Shown here piece by piece: positions 12,264-22,984 of a stretch of 64,000 bases of DNA; the first letter of the stretch is position 1, and each line of letters begins with the position of its first letter. The stretch spans positions 131,810 through 195,809 of the forward strand of contig JAKUCV010000973.1 in the NCBI GenBank assembly GCA_028386065.3. The letters run 5' to 3'. The position numbers and the translations under genes were made by a program. The stretch comes from Turnera subulata. Taxonomy: Eukaryota; Streptophyta; Magnoliopsida; Malpighiales; Passifloraceae. The notes under the pieces are model-generated. The model was not told where the DNA came from. It was given only the letters and a program-made list of their open reading frames with translations, and did no database searches.

Positions 12264-12620
12264 CAAGGATCGACATCCCAAAAATAATCACGGGATAGAC
12301 ATCCCAAGCATAGACATGCTTATCAGAGTAACCCAGGTCACGGCCACCACGAAACAGTCTTAAACCATCGAGTCGTACCACTACTTACCACGTGACAATT
12401 ATATTATCGTCATCAAAATCAAACCGTAGGGATCGACATCCCTAACCAGGATACCGGGATAGACATCCCTATCCAAAAATCAAGGATCGACATCCTTTTC
12501 ACAACTTATTAACTATTCCATTATACTCATGGTCAAGACACAAAAATAAATATTCAAACCCAATCTAAATACTCGGATAAACATCCCGACAACAATCAAG
12601 ACCATGGGATTAACATCCTG
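12264..12620. repeat. Cluster of seven to eight miniature hairpins in the left LTR
   Basis: The unit is a 5-6 bp stem around a 4-base loop of the type NRAC. Examples are AAGGATCGACATCC, GGGATAGACATCCC, AAGCATAGACATGCTT, AGGGATCGACATCCCT, GGGATAGACATCCC, AAGGATCGACATCCTT, CGGATAAACATCCCG and GGGATTAACATCC. Most stems are complementary although their sequences differ, notably GCAT/ATGC against GGAT/ATCC. Spacing is irregular, so this is not a plain tandem repeat. Confidence 0.85.
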
Positions 12621-14084
12621 AGACAAACCACAATAAACACACTACTCAACAATGCAATAATCCACAAAACAAAATAACCGAGTAGTACAGGCACATATTC
12701 AAGGAAATCCATCCTCACCTTGGCCGATTACTCAACTCCGGAAATAATGACCGGTCCGACGCCGGCTCCTCGGGAAACTGCCCGATATCCAAACCTATAC
12801 TACAAAACAATATACACTCACATAAATGCACATAATCGGTATACTATGATGCCAAACTGCGAAATTACCCATCCCGGTTCTTATCCTTTATTATTTCCAT
12901 TTACCGAAAATATTTTACCGTTCGTATATCCGAATATAATTTCGGTACCATACTTTAGTTAAAACTCTTTTCAAAATATTTTCATAAAATAATTATAATT
13001 TTCCAAAATTATAATCTCCATAATTTTTCCAGAAAAATAATAACCTATTTATAATTTTCAGAAAAATATATATATAGTATTTATCTTTTTCTAAATATAT
13101 ATAATAATATTTTCCAACACAAAATATAATTACCTTTAATTTTCTATGTAATATATATATATATATATATATAATTTCTACAACCACAATTTTCCAGAGA
13201 AAATAATATATATATAAATTTCCAGAAATTATTTCATGATACATATATATATTTTTTTCCAATTAATAATAGTTTCCCAAAACATAACTTAATTATTTAC
13301 CCATGTATATATATTTATATTATCCTCAAAATACCAGAATTAAATTGATCATAATTTTCTAAAAGTAAATATATAATTTTTTTCCAAAATTACATATCAA
13401 ATTATGAATAATTAAATATATATATATTGTTTTTTTAAATTAAAACCGGACTGGGCTGAACAGGACCAAGCCCAGGCCCTGCACTGTGCAAGCCCAAACC
13501 TGGCCCAACACCCAGCCCAGATCCACAGTATCAAGTCGCGACCCGAACATCACGCGGGTCATAAATCCGGATCCGCTCACCTTGGCGGGTTGCAGCGGCG
13601 CGACGGCGACGACAGGCTCGAGGAAGGGAAGCGAGCACAGCAGGGCGTGCGGCGGATGAAGGCGACTCCGTGGACGGTGGAAACTCGGGCGCGACGGCGC
13701 TGGGGGCTGAGCAGCGACGCGGAGAAGCAGATCCGCCGGGTTTCGCCGCGGGCCAACGACAGTTGGCGGCGCGTCACGCGACGTATGGCGACAGAAGCGA
13801 CGGGGACGAGTCGGCGACATCACGGCGCAGACGATGGTGGCCTCGGTGTGGCGTGCAGCGGCGCCGAACTCCTCGGCGTGTACAGTGACGAGAGGAGGGT
13901 GTCGATGAACAGTATCCTCCGGGTTTTTTTTTCTATTTTTCTTTCTTTTTTTTGTATTTTCTTTTTATTTTCTTTTTCTTCTTTTTTTTCCTTTTTCTTT
14001 TTTTTTCTCTTTTTTTTTCTCTCCTTTTCTTTTTCTCTCCCTTTTCTCTTTTTTTTTTTTCTCTTCTTCCCCTCCTAGTTTCTT

Positions 14085-14093
14085 CTTTTTATA
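14085..14093 (-). promoter_or_regulatory. LTR TATA box (left copy)
   Basis: TATAAAAAG on the minus strand lies about 310 bp inside the LTR from its TGTAACAG end. It is followed downstream by a long purine-rich leader. The same box is kept in the other LTR at 19093-19101, which would be the active 5' copy. Confidence 0.6.
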
Positions 14094-14404
14094 GACAGGA
14101 AAATACTGTTACCCCTGTGAATCGCTTAATAATGCAGAGCGAGTCCGATCCGGACCAGAAAATAACTGATACCCCCTTAGTTATTTTCCGGTGTGATTTT
14201 TCCGAAAATCCCTGGACCAGAAAAATACCAACTTAGGCCCGAAAAATCCACGGAAAAATCAGGAGCGCGGGAAAACTCTCGGTTTCGAAAAATGACGCTC
14301 GATTTACCTTGAATTAATTACCCAAGATTAATTCAACAGTAAATCACGGCAAAAAGACTTTTACAGTCCCGGTAAAAATAAAAAATTTTACCCGGGCTGT
14401 TACA

Positions 14405-14417
14405 GTCTACCCACCTT
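14405..14417 (-). other. Polypurine tract of the LTR element
   Basis: AAGGTGGGTAGAC in element orientation abuts the 3' LTR start TGTAACAG. Upstream of it, the tail ATTTCGAGGACGAAATTC is the usual ending of chromovirus pol genes, kept here although pol is gone. Confidence 0.75.
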
Positions 14418-14589
14418 AAAAAGAATTTCGTCCTCGAAATTCCGTCTTATCCGTGGGTCCTACCACGATAAGCTTCTGGTATACTCCACTAGGTGTCCAA
14501 ACTCAACTCGAGATACCACTTATACCCTTAAGCGACATCTCGTCCTCTATAAGAACCAAACCTCATGACTGGCATACTCACACACAGTC

Positions 14590-14967
14590 ATGGACTCTCC
14601 TCTGAGATCAAGAACAACCTCTGACTCCGAGAACAACAGCTACATCGGTGGCACTGCTTTCCCGACAAGCTCCGATGAAGAACCTCCGAAGAAGCGCTTC
14701 AAAACGAACATCGTCGGCCTGAAGGAACACATGGTCGTCTCCAGCAGACGGCAAAAGAAACGTGCCGGCAAGAAGGCTGAGGATAAGAAGGGCAAGGCGA
14801 TAGCTGAGAGCAGCACTCCGCAGCAGACACTGACGTAGCTGAACGTCTCACTGAAGAAGATCAGCTCGGCGGTGATGCAGATAGAACTGGCATGCGCGGA
14901 ACTCTTCCCTCACGTGAAGAACGTACAAAAGCTTGTAAAAGACTTAGAGAAGCAAGTATCTCAATAG
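14590..14967 (+). pseudogene. Antisense ORF A: basic, coiled-coil-like protein with one internal stop
   Basis: A frame of 125 codons starts at ATG 14590 and ends at TAG 14965-14967, broken by a single in-frame TAG at codon 83 (14836-14838). The N-terminus is Ser/Thr-rich. A basic, nuclear-signal-like stretch follows (PPKKRFK, then SSRRQKKRAGKKAEDKKGK). After the stop comes a heptad-like amphipathic helix (LNVSLKKISSAVMQIELA, VQKLVKDLEKQVSQ). Codons are strongly G/C-ending, unlike the surrounding AT-rich DNA. A TATAAGAA box sits about 38 bp upstream. I do not recognise the family. It runs against the direction of the LTR element that holds it. Confidence 0.5.
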
Positions 14968-15668
14968 AGTACTTCTTCTCCGTTGTAAAACTATTATAAA
15001 ATAAATAAAATAAGTTTCCTTTTTAAATCAAAAACTCTTGTTAAATTGTGAAAACTTATACTATCAGAAAGATAAAAACATCTCAAAGCGAAACAAAAAT
15101 CAATAATAGGAATATAAAATCAAATATAAATTAATTAAAAATTAAATCTCGTTTAACAAAACCAAAATATAAAGAAGTTAAAACAAAACACATTTTCATG
15201 ATCGGTGCTCGTATCGGACGTGAACATCCACGAACCCATGAAACGTGATACGCGCAACTAACGGTGATGATCATGAGAGCGTCCTGTGTCCCTCGAAAGA
15301 AACATACCCACTTGTTCACAATTTCCGCATGAGCCAAAAACGTCTGTCAAGTCTCGCATCTCTCCACGGTGTCCAAACAGCTGTAAACTTGTCGCACATG
15401 CGCTCTACTCGAGGTGTGGTCCCATCTGTCTAGCCTCAACGGTCACGAATGCATGTGATAAAAGATGCAAGAAAATATAGAATGGCCATAAAAAGAAACG
15501 CCAAGGTAGCCAGGGCGTCAGAAAATCGTGAGTTAGAAAAGAGCTGAAAAACTCTGGCACGGTAGCCCGAAAAAAGTATAAAGTAACAAAGTAATAAATG
15601 AAACAACGACAAATTTTCAAAAGCAAAATCTTGAAAATCGAAAACAATAATCACGCTCCCCATAAGTG

Positions 15669-15676
15669 TATAAAAG
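15669..15676 (+). promoter_or_regulatory. TATA box upstream of antisense ORF B
   Basis: TATAAAAG lies 117 bp before the ATG of ORF B, a normal distance for a plant promoter with a leader of about 80-90 nt. It points against the LTR element's own transcription, so the internal region may carry its own promoter. Confidence 0.5.
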
Positions 15677-15785
15677 ACGGGGCGGTGAATTGTAAATTAT
15701 CAAAAGCATTTTAAAGCAACAAAACGCTAAGGCAACCAAAACCACAACGTTCAGCAAACAAAACACCACACGCTTCCAAAACACG

Positions 15786-16469
15786 ATGCCTGCTCCCTCA
15801 TCCGTCTTCTTCGTCGAAGGTGCCAATCTAGGCAGGAGAAATCGTCTGGCCTACAGCATGGTCAACGAACATCCAGAAGAGCTACCGAACGAGCTCGGCA
15901 GGATGCCGCGTCTGGTCTTCGTCGACGAGCTCTACTCATCACGGTTCTTCGTCACTCCGATGGAAGAGACGTTCTTCCTGGAGGACCATGGCACTCTGAG
16001 GACCTCCTATTACGGCTCGGCAAACTCCATCATGTTCTTCATCTCGGAAAAACTTCAGGAGTTCAACCTGGAGTCCACTTGCCACTTCCTGGAGCAAGGC
16101 ACCTACTACCAACTCTCGATGACGGCCCAAAGCATGCCCAGAGTAACTCGTCTGCCCGTAACTTGGCCAAAGGCCCGACTACTGGTGTGGAACAGCAGAG
16201 GAGTCGCAAGGCGTTCCCAGGAGTTCTCGCATACTCTGAGGGACTTGAAGAACCAATACAAACCAAACATGGTTCTTCTCACAGAGACCCAGTGGCAACC
16301 TCAAGACGATCACGGTCTCATCCCACTCCGGTTCCCTCAAGCAAACCGGTTCGAGCTTCCAGGCTAGGACAACAGGGGTGGCATGTGGTTCTCGTGGAGC
16401 CACAGCATCCAAGTCAACATCAACAATGACCCCAACAGCTTCAGGGTCAACGTCGTTCCAAGGCGATAA
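15786..16469 (+). pseudogene. Antisense ORF B: unknown N-terminal domain plus LINE-type endonuclease-like segment, one internal stop
   Basis: The frame starts at ATG 15786 and ends at TAA 16467-16469 (227 codons), with one in-frame TAG at codon 194 (16365-16367). The first 125 or so residues match nothing I know. From about residue 129 the sequence reads ARLLVWNSRGVARRSQEF, then LKNQYKPNMVLLTETQW, and after the stop NRGGMWFSWSHSIQV. This follows the opening of the exonuclease-endonuclease-phosphatase fold in plant LINEs (WNCRG, then PDILVLMETR, then GGIWLLW), with the catalytic Asn and Glu in place. The nuclease is cut off after about 100 residues, so it lacks the downstream catalytic His and Asp. 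Codons are G/C-ending, as in ORF A. Confidence 0.6.
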
Positions 16470-16727
16470 ATGTATTTTCTTTTTTTTATAAAATATCAAT
16501 GTAATGTTTATCTTTGTAATGAAATTATTAGTATTTTAACAATATTTATATTTCCGCTTACTTATGGCATCATTTACCTCATATGTGAATGTTCTGCGAC
16601 AGCTGGCGTCCCTTGACTGGATCCATAATGCACTAACTAAAATGATATAAATTAATAAACAAATGGAGCGAACTATGCAAACAAGGACAACAAACACATA
16701 AAGACTGCCCAACAAGACCTAACGCCC

Positions 16728-16739
16728 GCTCCGCTACCA
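16728..16739 (-). other. Primer-binding site of the LTR element
   Basis: TGGTAGCGGAGC in element orientation lies three bases inside the right LTR. It differs at two positions from TGGTATCAGAGC, the complement of the initiator Met-tRNA 3' end used by most plant LTR elements. Confidence 0.65.
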
Positions 16740-17315
16740 AAATGAAACGCCCCGACCCATATTTATCGTACATAGTAAACACGTGCCGGAACTGTGTCGA
16801 CCCAACCAAAATAAGACCAGCATACAGTATATACAACAGGAACACGGGCTCAACAGCCCAAAATAAAAACATCAATAATAACTCAACTGGCCCAATGGCC
16901 CAATAATAGTAAAAACAATGCACATCGGAAGATTTTAATAACTCACAAACACTGTATGCGACACTGATGCAAACTATGGATCCGAGCCCTGCCCAAGGGA
17001 TAACGCCGTAGCCTGTCTGGAATGCACCAAACCTGTACAACAAATAACTCATCCTACGGGATGAAAGCCCGCAGGTGAGGAGTGAGTCCGAAGTGCTCAC
17101 CGACGAAGGAAAGACAATCAATATGCAACTATAATACTCAAGGTCTAAACGTAACAGTCAAACCCAAGGACAAGACCCAAAACCGGTCCAAGACCGAAAA
17201 GACTCAAATAAAATCCAATTATCCAATTTTATCTTTCCGGGCCCCGTCATGGATAACTAGAGGTCAGACCTGGTTATCAACAAATTCCGAGTGCCAGACC
17301 AAATCCAGAGAACCC

Positions 17316-17671
17316 AGGGATCGACATCCCAAAAATAAGCACGGGATAGACATCCCAAGCATAGACATGCTTATCAGAGTAACCCAGGTCACGGCCACCA
17401 CGAAACTGTCTTAAACCATCAAGTCGTACCACTACTTACCACGTGACAAATATATTATCGTCATCAAAATCAAACCGTAGGGATCGACATCCCTAACCAG
17501 GATACTGGGATAGACATCCCTATCCAAAAATCAAAGATCGACATCCTTTTCACAACTTATTAATTATTCCATTATACTCATGGTCAAGATACAAAAATAA
17601 ATATTCAAACCCAATCTAAATACTCGGATAAACATCCCGACAACAATCAAGACCATGGGATTAACATCCCG
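17316..17671. repeat. Cluster of miniature hairpins in the right LTR
   Basis: These are the same units as in the left LTR, with small differences. GGGATTAACATCCC is perfect here and mismatched on the left, while AAAGATCGACATCCTTT has lost a pair that is intact on the left. Confidence 0.85.
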
Positions 17672-19092
17672 AGACAAACCACAACAAACACAATACTCAA
17701 CAATGCAATAATCCACAAAACAAAATAACAGAGTAATACAGGCACATATTGAAGGAAATCCATCCTCACCTTGGCCGATTACTCAACTCCGGAAATAATG
17801 ACCGGTCCGACGCCGGCTCCTCGGGAAACTGCCCGATATCCAAACCTATACCACAAAACAATATACACTCACATAAATGCACATAATCGGTATACTATGA
17901 TGCCAAACTGCGAAATTACCCATCCCGGTTCTTATCCTTTATTATTTCCATTTACCGAAAATATTTTACCGTTCGTATATCCGAATATAATTTCGGTACC
18001 ATACTTTAATTAAAACTCTTTTCAAAATATTTTCATAAAATAATTATAATTTTCCAAAATTATAATCTCCATAATTTTTTCAGAAAAATAATAACCTATT
18101 TATAATTTTCAGAAAATATTTATATAGTATTTATCTTTTTCTAAATATATATAATAATATTTTCCAACACAAAATATAATTACCTTTAATTTTCTAAGTA
18201 CATATATATATATATATAATTTCTACAACCACAATTTTCCAGAGAAAATAATATATATATAAATTTCCAGAAATTATTTCATGATACATATATATATTTT
18301 TTTCCAATTAATAATAGTTTCCCAAAACATAACTTAATTATTTATATTTATATTATCCTCAAAATACCAGAATTAAATTGATCATAATTTTCTAAAATTA
18401 AATATATAATTTTTTCCAAAATTACATATCAGATTATGAATAATTAAATATATATATTATTTTTTTTTAAATTAAAACCGGACTGGGCTGAACAGGACCA
18501 ATCCCAGGCCCTGCACTTTGCAAGCCCAAACCTGGCCCAACACCCAGCCCAGATCCACAATATCAAGTCGCGACCCGAACATCACGCGGGTCACAAATCC
18601 GGATCCGCTCACCTTGGCGGGTTGCAGCGGCGCGACGGCGACGACAGGCTCGAGGAAGGGAAGCAAGCACAGCAGGGCGTGCAGCGGATGAAGGCGACTC
18701 CGTGGACGGTGGAAACTCGGGCGCGACGGCGCTGGGGGCTGAGCAGCGACGTGGAGAAGCAGATCCGCCGGGTTTCGCCGCGGGTCAAAGACAGTTGGCG
18801 GCGCGTCTCGCGGCGTATGGCGACGGAAGCGACGGGGACGAGTCGGCGACATCACGGCGCAGACGACGGTGGCCTCGGTGTGGCGTGCAGCGGCGCCGAA
18901 CTCCTCGGCGTGTACAGTGACGAGAGGAGGGTGACGATGAACAGTATCCTCCGGGTTTTTTTTTTCTGTTTTTCTTTCTTTTTTTTGTATTTTCTCTTCT
19001 TTTTTTTTTCCTTTTTCTTTTTTTTTCCTTCTTTTTCTTTTTCTCTCCCTTTTCTCTTTTTTTTTCTTCTCTTCTTCCCCTCATGGTTTCTT

Positions 19093-19101
19093 CTTTTTAT
19101 A
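19093..19101 (-). promoter_or_regulatory. LTR TATA box (5' LTR, expected start of the element transcript)
   Basis: TATAAAAAG on the minus strand is in the upstream LTR. A transcript starting about 30 bp further on would run through a purine-rich leader into the GC-rich segment and the hairpin cluster before reaching the primer site. Confidence 0.6.
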
Positions 19102-19955
19102 GACAGGAAAATACTGTTACCCCTGTGAATCGTTTAATAATGCAGCTTGTCTGCATTATTAAGCGAGTCCGATCCGGACCAGAAAATAACTAATACCCCC
19201 TTAGTTATTTTCCGGTGTGATTTTTCCGAAAATCCAGTGACCCGAAAAATACCAACTTAGGCCCGAAAAATCCACGGAAAAATCACGAGCGCGGGAAAAC
19301 TCTCGGTTTCGAAAAACGACGCCCGATTTACTTTGAATTAATTACCCAAGATTAATTCAACAGTAAATCACGGCAAAAAGACTTTTACAGTCCCAGTAAA
19401 AATCAAAAATTTTACCCGGGCTGTTACACGTTAGCAAGCGAATCTGTCTGAGCCTGGAATGGGTTAAACCACAAATTAAATCAGTACTCCACATCACCCA
19501 AACACACTCAAATCCTAAATTCCCGAATAAATTGAAATACCCAACCTAAAAATCTCTGATTTGGTTTTCTTAACTTTTACCTATTCCTACTTTTTAAAAA
19601 TTTTTGTAGTTGTCCCATTTCTAAAAAAAGTTATGTTTCAAGATTTGAGTATTTCAATTTATTTTGGGAATTCAAGATTTGAGTGTGCTTGGGTATTGTG
19701 GAGTATTGTTTTAATTTGTAGTTTAACCTGTTCTAGGCGCAGACAGGTTCACTTTCTAACAAATCCAGGCAAAAATGGGTGCGAACTTAAATCCATGAAT
19801 TGTGTTGAGTACAATGACCAAAAATCTATTGAAATTGGGTATAGTGATCCAAATCCAGTGCAAGGTTGAGTACAATGACCAAAATTCATTAAAATTAAAC
19901 TAAAATTCAGTGCAATGCTGAGTTCAATGACCAAAAATTACTTTTGACCGAAAAA

Positions 19956-22200
19956 ATAGTGATTCTTTGAGAAAGAGAAAATTTTGAATTTGATTAGAAG
20001 TATATTTTTAAAATTTTTTTCCATATTAAAAAAATATGATAAATTTTTTATATAGTAAAAAAAATCAGGAGAGGAGAAATGTAGTTTTTCCATTATCCAA
20101 ATGTGAATTAATCTCATAATTTTTTTTCAGAAAATTTAATAAGTCTCGAAATCGAGAAAATCATGAATTTTAGTTTACAATGTAAGTTCACTTTCCTATA
20201 AACTTTTCTTGACACCAAATGCCACGCGTTCAAGGTAGTATATGTCGATTGTCACCATCACCTTCTAAAAGAACCATTCTATTCGAATGTACCATGTCCA
20301 AAATTTTATTGAAAATAAAATAAGTTACTCTTGCTTACTCGCGGTGTGATAGACCTTAGAGTAATTATTGGATGCACAGGATTTGTTTGATCAAGATGAA
20401 ATTTGTCTAACCATATGACGAGAATTATATATTTTGGACCCTTGATAGACTTGAACTATAAATATATGGTCATGCGCAAATTAATTTGATATGGGATATC
20501 AATAGTATCTGTTTTGACTTAGGTATCAAGAAACCATAGATTAAACATCGAGAATGACATGTTCTATGTCTTGTTTAATCTTAATATTATGAAACGAAAG
20601 GAAAAAGACACATTTGTAAGCCTTATTGATTCAGTTTGAACTTGTCATCTAGGTACCAATGATGTGTTGCTAGACACCACTTATTGTTTATAACTATAAA
20701 TATGAGTTTATAATTATTGCTAATGTGATTAGAGCCTATAGGATTGCACACTTAGAATTTTTGATTTAAGCTACAGGTCCAAAAGGGTTTGGACTACATT
20801 AATTAGGTAATCTCAGATTATAAATAATAAGCTCGTATTAAACTTATTATTTGAGTTCGAAATATGTTTCTAATCACATAAGGGTTAACCCAAGTTAGCT
20901 AGGGTTTTCCATCATATATATAGTGATATATACTGACAGAATTTCGTGGGAAATATACAAAATAGAAAGAAAAAACCCTAGCTACTCTCTCGTTTTTTGA
21001 GACAACTAACATTGTGAGACGAAAGTGAGGAGTGTGCTCGAGCTAAAAATCGTGTGACAGTTTCTGGTTGTGATTATTAGTCTGTGTGGATATTGAGGAG
21101 AAATCGGATCATTGTCTGATTTTAACTGACTCGGCTCAACAGTTGAGTAAGAAACCTAGACCAAAACCGGTACGAAATCAAATCTATTCGATTTATCTAA
21201 TTTCACATGGACCCAGTGACAGTTCCAGATTTATTCCGTTGTAAAAAAGGAAAGGAAAGAGGATTGCTAAAAAAGATTTGAGGTGAAGTTGCATTTTGAT
21301 GATGGTAGAAATCACCGCGCCATCTAATTAGAGTCAAAACTAATCTGCAAAAAAAATCAAACTGGATTGAGGGAATCTAGAGCTTGTACATCGAAGGATA
21401 CTCCAACGGTCAAGTCAATAAAATATCCATGCAAATAAGAATAATGGTTTTTTTTTATCCTTTATCTTAGTAATTAGATCGTTGTTGTCCTTATTCTTTC
21501 AATTTCATCAAATTTGTCCCTTAACTCGATAGAAACCTGATATTGTTGTCCTTTATACATACAATCACCTGTCAGTTACCCTTATGTTGGCACATGGCAA
21601 GTGGGACTCATATGGCTTGAATTGTTTAACAAAAAAACTTCATTTAACAAGTTAAATTTAAAAATTGAAAAAATAAAAATTCTTTTTCGAAGAACAAATA
21701 GCTTAAAGTAGTTAAAAAAGAAAAATATTTGGAAAAAAACATGCCTTAGAAATGTTTAATTTTGTTTTAAAAAATTATTAAAAAATACAAATTAAAATTG
21801 ATAAAAAGAAAATAATTTTTTTGAAAGAACAAATAGCTTAGAATTGTTAGAAAGGGAAAAAAAATAATTGAAAAAAAGAAATATGCCTTGGAATTATTAA
21901 TATATTTTTTAAAAAATAAAAGTTTCATAACTGAAATAATAAATACAATTTTGTTAACCTTAAACAAATGTAAAAGGGAAAAATTGGAAAAAATAGTTAA
22001 TTTACTTTATAGTCGTTTTGGATTGAAGAATTATAATTGATGTTTTTGCGAGGGTGGCCTCGTCCATCTTGGTCTCTCTAGGCAATGCTGCCAGCTTGTT
22101 TTAGGTTAATTGTTGTGGGCTGTTTTTTTAGCATATGGGTTTCGATCTCATGATCAATTGCCAAATTTGAACCCTTTAAAGCCACCGATCCACTCTTAAT
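19956..22200. other. Intergenic; possible Copia-type LTR remnant at about 20330-21240
   Basis: The stretch 20330-21240 reads like a plant Copia LTR from general recall: phrases such as GGTCCAAAAGGGTTTGGACT, a TATA-like ATATATATAGTG region near 20915 and a downstream leader with AAAACCCTAGC. I could not find paired ends or a target duplication. From 21650 to 22010 the sequence is very AT-rich. At 21450-21600 there are repeats of TTGTCCTTAT/TTGTCCCTTAA/TTGTCCTTTAT of the kind seen in Mutator-like ends. Confidence 0.35.
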
Positions 22201-22640
22201 TTCAGTATATTTTATTACCACAAATATATAACAGAATCCAGGCCTCCCTGCTTGTACCCCCTGATATGCCCTTGGACGGGAGAGAAAGTGAAGGACATGT
22301 GGGATTTGGGAGGATGGCTGGTGGAGCAGTTGGTGGAATCAACGGAGTAGGAGACTCAAGTGATGAGGTTGTTGCCAGTGTTTGCCACGAGGAAGAACAG
22401 GAGAGGTGTGCCCATGCTAATGGAGACAAAGTATTGGCCACAACCAGAGAAGACGTGGGACTTGGAGCAATTTTCGTGGCAACGCGGAAGGAAGGAGAGG
22501 TTGCTGATGTCGAAAAAGAGTATTGTGAACGGGGAAGAGAGTGGGTTTTTCTGCAATAGTAGGAGCTTTAGGTATTTTGTATCCACGGCGGTGATATTAA
22601 GGAGCAAAATTTTGAAAAAAAATTTGTGTAAATTTTAATA
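22201..22640. other. Unrecognised GC-richer block, coding-like in several frames
   Basis: Both strands are open over 80-100 codons here, with no stable family match. The minus strand has a Ser/Thr/Pro-rich frame (22441-22202) and a hydrophobic one (22607-22356). It may be a decayed exon or a captured fragment; I assign no function. Confidence 0.25.
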
Positions 22641-22984
22641 GTCTTCTTAGTAAACAATTTTAGAGATATGTTGATGCAAAAAGATTCTAGAGTAAGAAGC
22701 TAAGAAAGAGAAAAGAGATGCTGGTGGCACGAAATTGAAAGAACAAGGACAATAATGATGAAATCTACTAAGTTAAGCGATATAAAGGCTTTTAACCAGG
22801 AATAATGTAATAAGAGAGATCAGTTACCTGCACCTTGTGTGATTGGGTCCTATTTATAGAGAATAATTGGTGAGAGTTATTATTTTACTAGGAATATATC
22901 TAGGAGTCCTTAGGAAGAATAACTTGTCTAAGGTTTATCTGAGATTATGGGGTGCTAATAACCCTAGGCTTTCAGGACCTTTCT

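Larger units (their letters stand above)
11692..14404 (-). repeat. 3' LTR of the nested LTR element
   Basis: It runs TGAAACGCCCC to GGGCTGTTACA on the plus strand (TGTAACAGCCC to GGGGCGTTTCA in element orientation). By layout the U3 is short (about 310 bp before the TATA box) and R-U5 is very long. R-U5 contains a GC-rich segment (13440-13920), a long pyrimidine tract on the plus strand (13925-14070), an AT-rich zone (12960-13440) and a set of small hairpins (12264-12620). In the first 60 bases it differs from the other LTR at four places, all transitions. It lacks one arm of an AT-rich palindrome that the other LTR keeps. Confidence 0.93.
11692..19428 (-). mobile_element. Complete non-autonomous Ty3-type LTR retrotransposon (LARD) with 5-bp target duplication
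   Basis: Two near-identical LTRs of 2713 and 2686 bp bound a 2.3-kb internal region. The whole is flanked by exact CGTTA at 11687-11691 and 19429-19433. The minus orientation is set by three signals: a degenerate initiator-Met primer site next to the right LTR, a purine tract preceded by the TTTCGAGGACGAAATTC tail next to the left LTR, and a TATA box on the minus strand in each LTR. The tail and the TGTAACAGCCC start are usual for Tekay/Del-type chromoviruses. No gag, protease, reverse transcriptase or integrase is present, so movement would need a partner element. Its only coding-like content is on the opposite strand. Confidence 0.92.
16743..19428 (-). repeat. 5' LTR of the nested LTR element
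   Basis: This is a near-identical copy of the left LTR with the same layout: hairpin cluster 17316-17671, AT-rich zone, GC-rich segment 18475-18955 and pyrimidine tract 18956-19080. It has shorter AT and TC runs than the left copy. At 19133-19163 it has a complete palindrome (TTTAATAATGCAG, five-base loop, CTGCATTATTAAG). Confidence 0.93.
11490..19955. mobile_element. Mutator-like foldback element, split by a nested LTR retrotransposon
   Basis: Sequence left of the LTR element (about 11500-11691) joined to the sequence just right of it (19434-19560) forms one arm of a long inverted repeat. The other arm is 19634-19955. The match is clear in blocks, such as CCACAAATTAAATCAGTACTCC against the complement of GGAGTATTGTTTTAATTTGTAG, and TTGGTCACTGTATTCAAAAC against the complement of GTGTTGAGTACAATGACCAA. 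Arms are about 310 bp around a loop of about 75 bp. The outer right end, read inwards, starts GGTCAAAAGTAATTTTTGG, like the ends of the 48.5-kb Mutator-like element. The left outer end is shorter and no target duplication was found. Confidence 0.7.

Noticed and set aside
12031..12363. 110-codon frame present in both LTRs (also 17082-17414)
   Set aside because: It is shared only because the LTRs are copies. It is made largely of the hairpin-cluster and spacer sequence and runs antisense to the element.
12264..12620. CRISPR-like array of short palindromes
   Set aside because: The units are irregularly spaced, variable in sequence, inside a plant LTR, and without unique spacers or cas genes.
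13590..14078. Arg-rich frame in the GC-rich LTR segment (also 18622-19128)
   Set aside because: High GC keeps several frames open here on both strands, and the frame ends in a poly-pyrimidine tract read as poly-Phe. No conserved protein pattern.
22266..22638. Plus-strand Gly/Glu-rich frames
   Set aside because: The opposite strand is equally open and neither shows a family signature; left as an unrecognised block.
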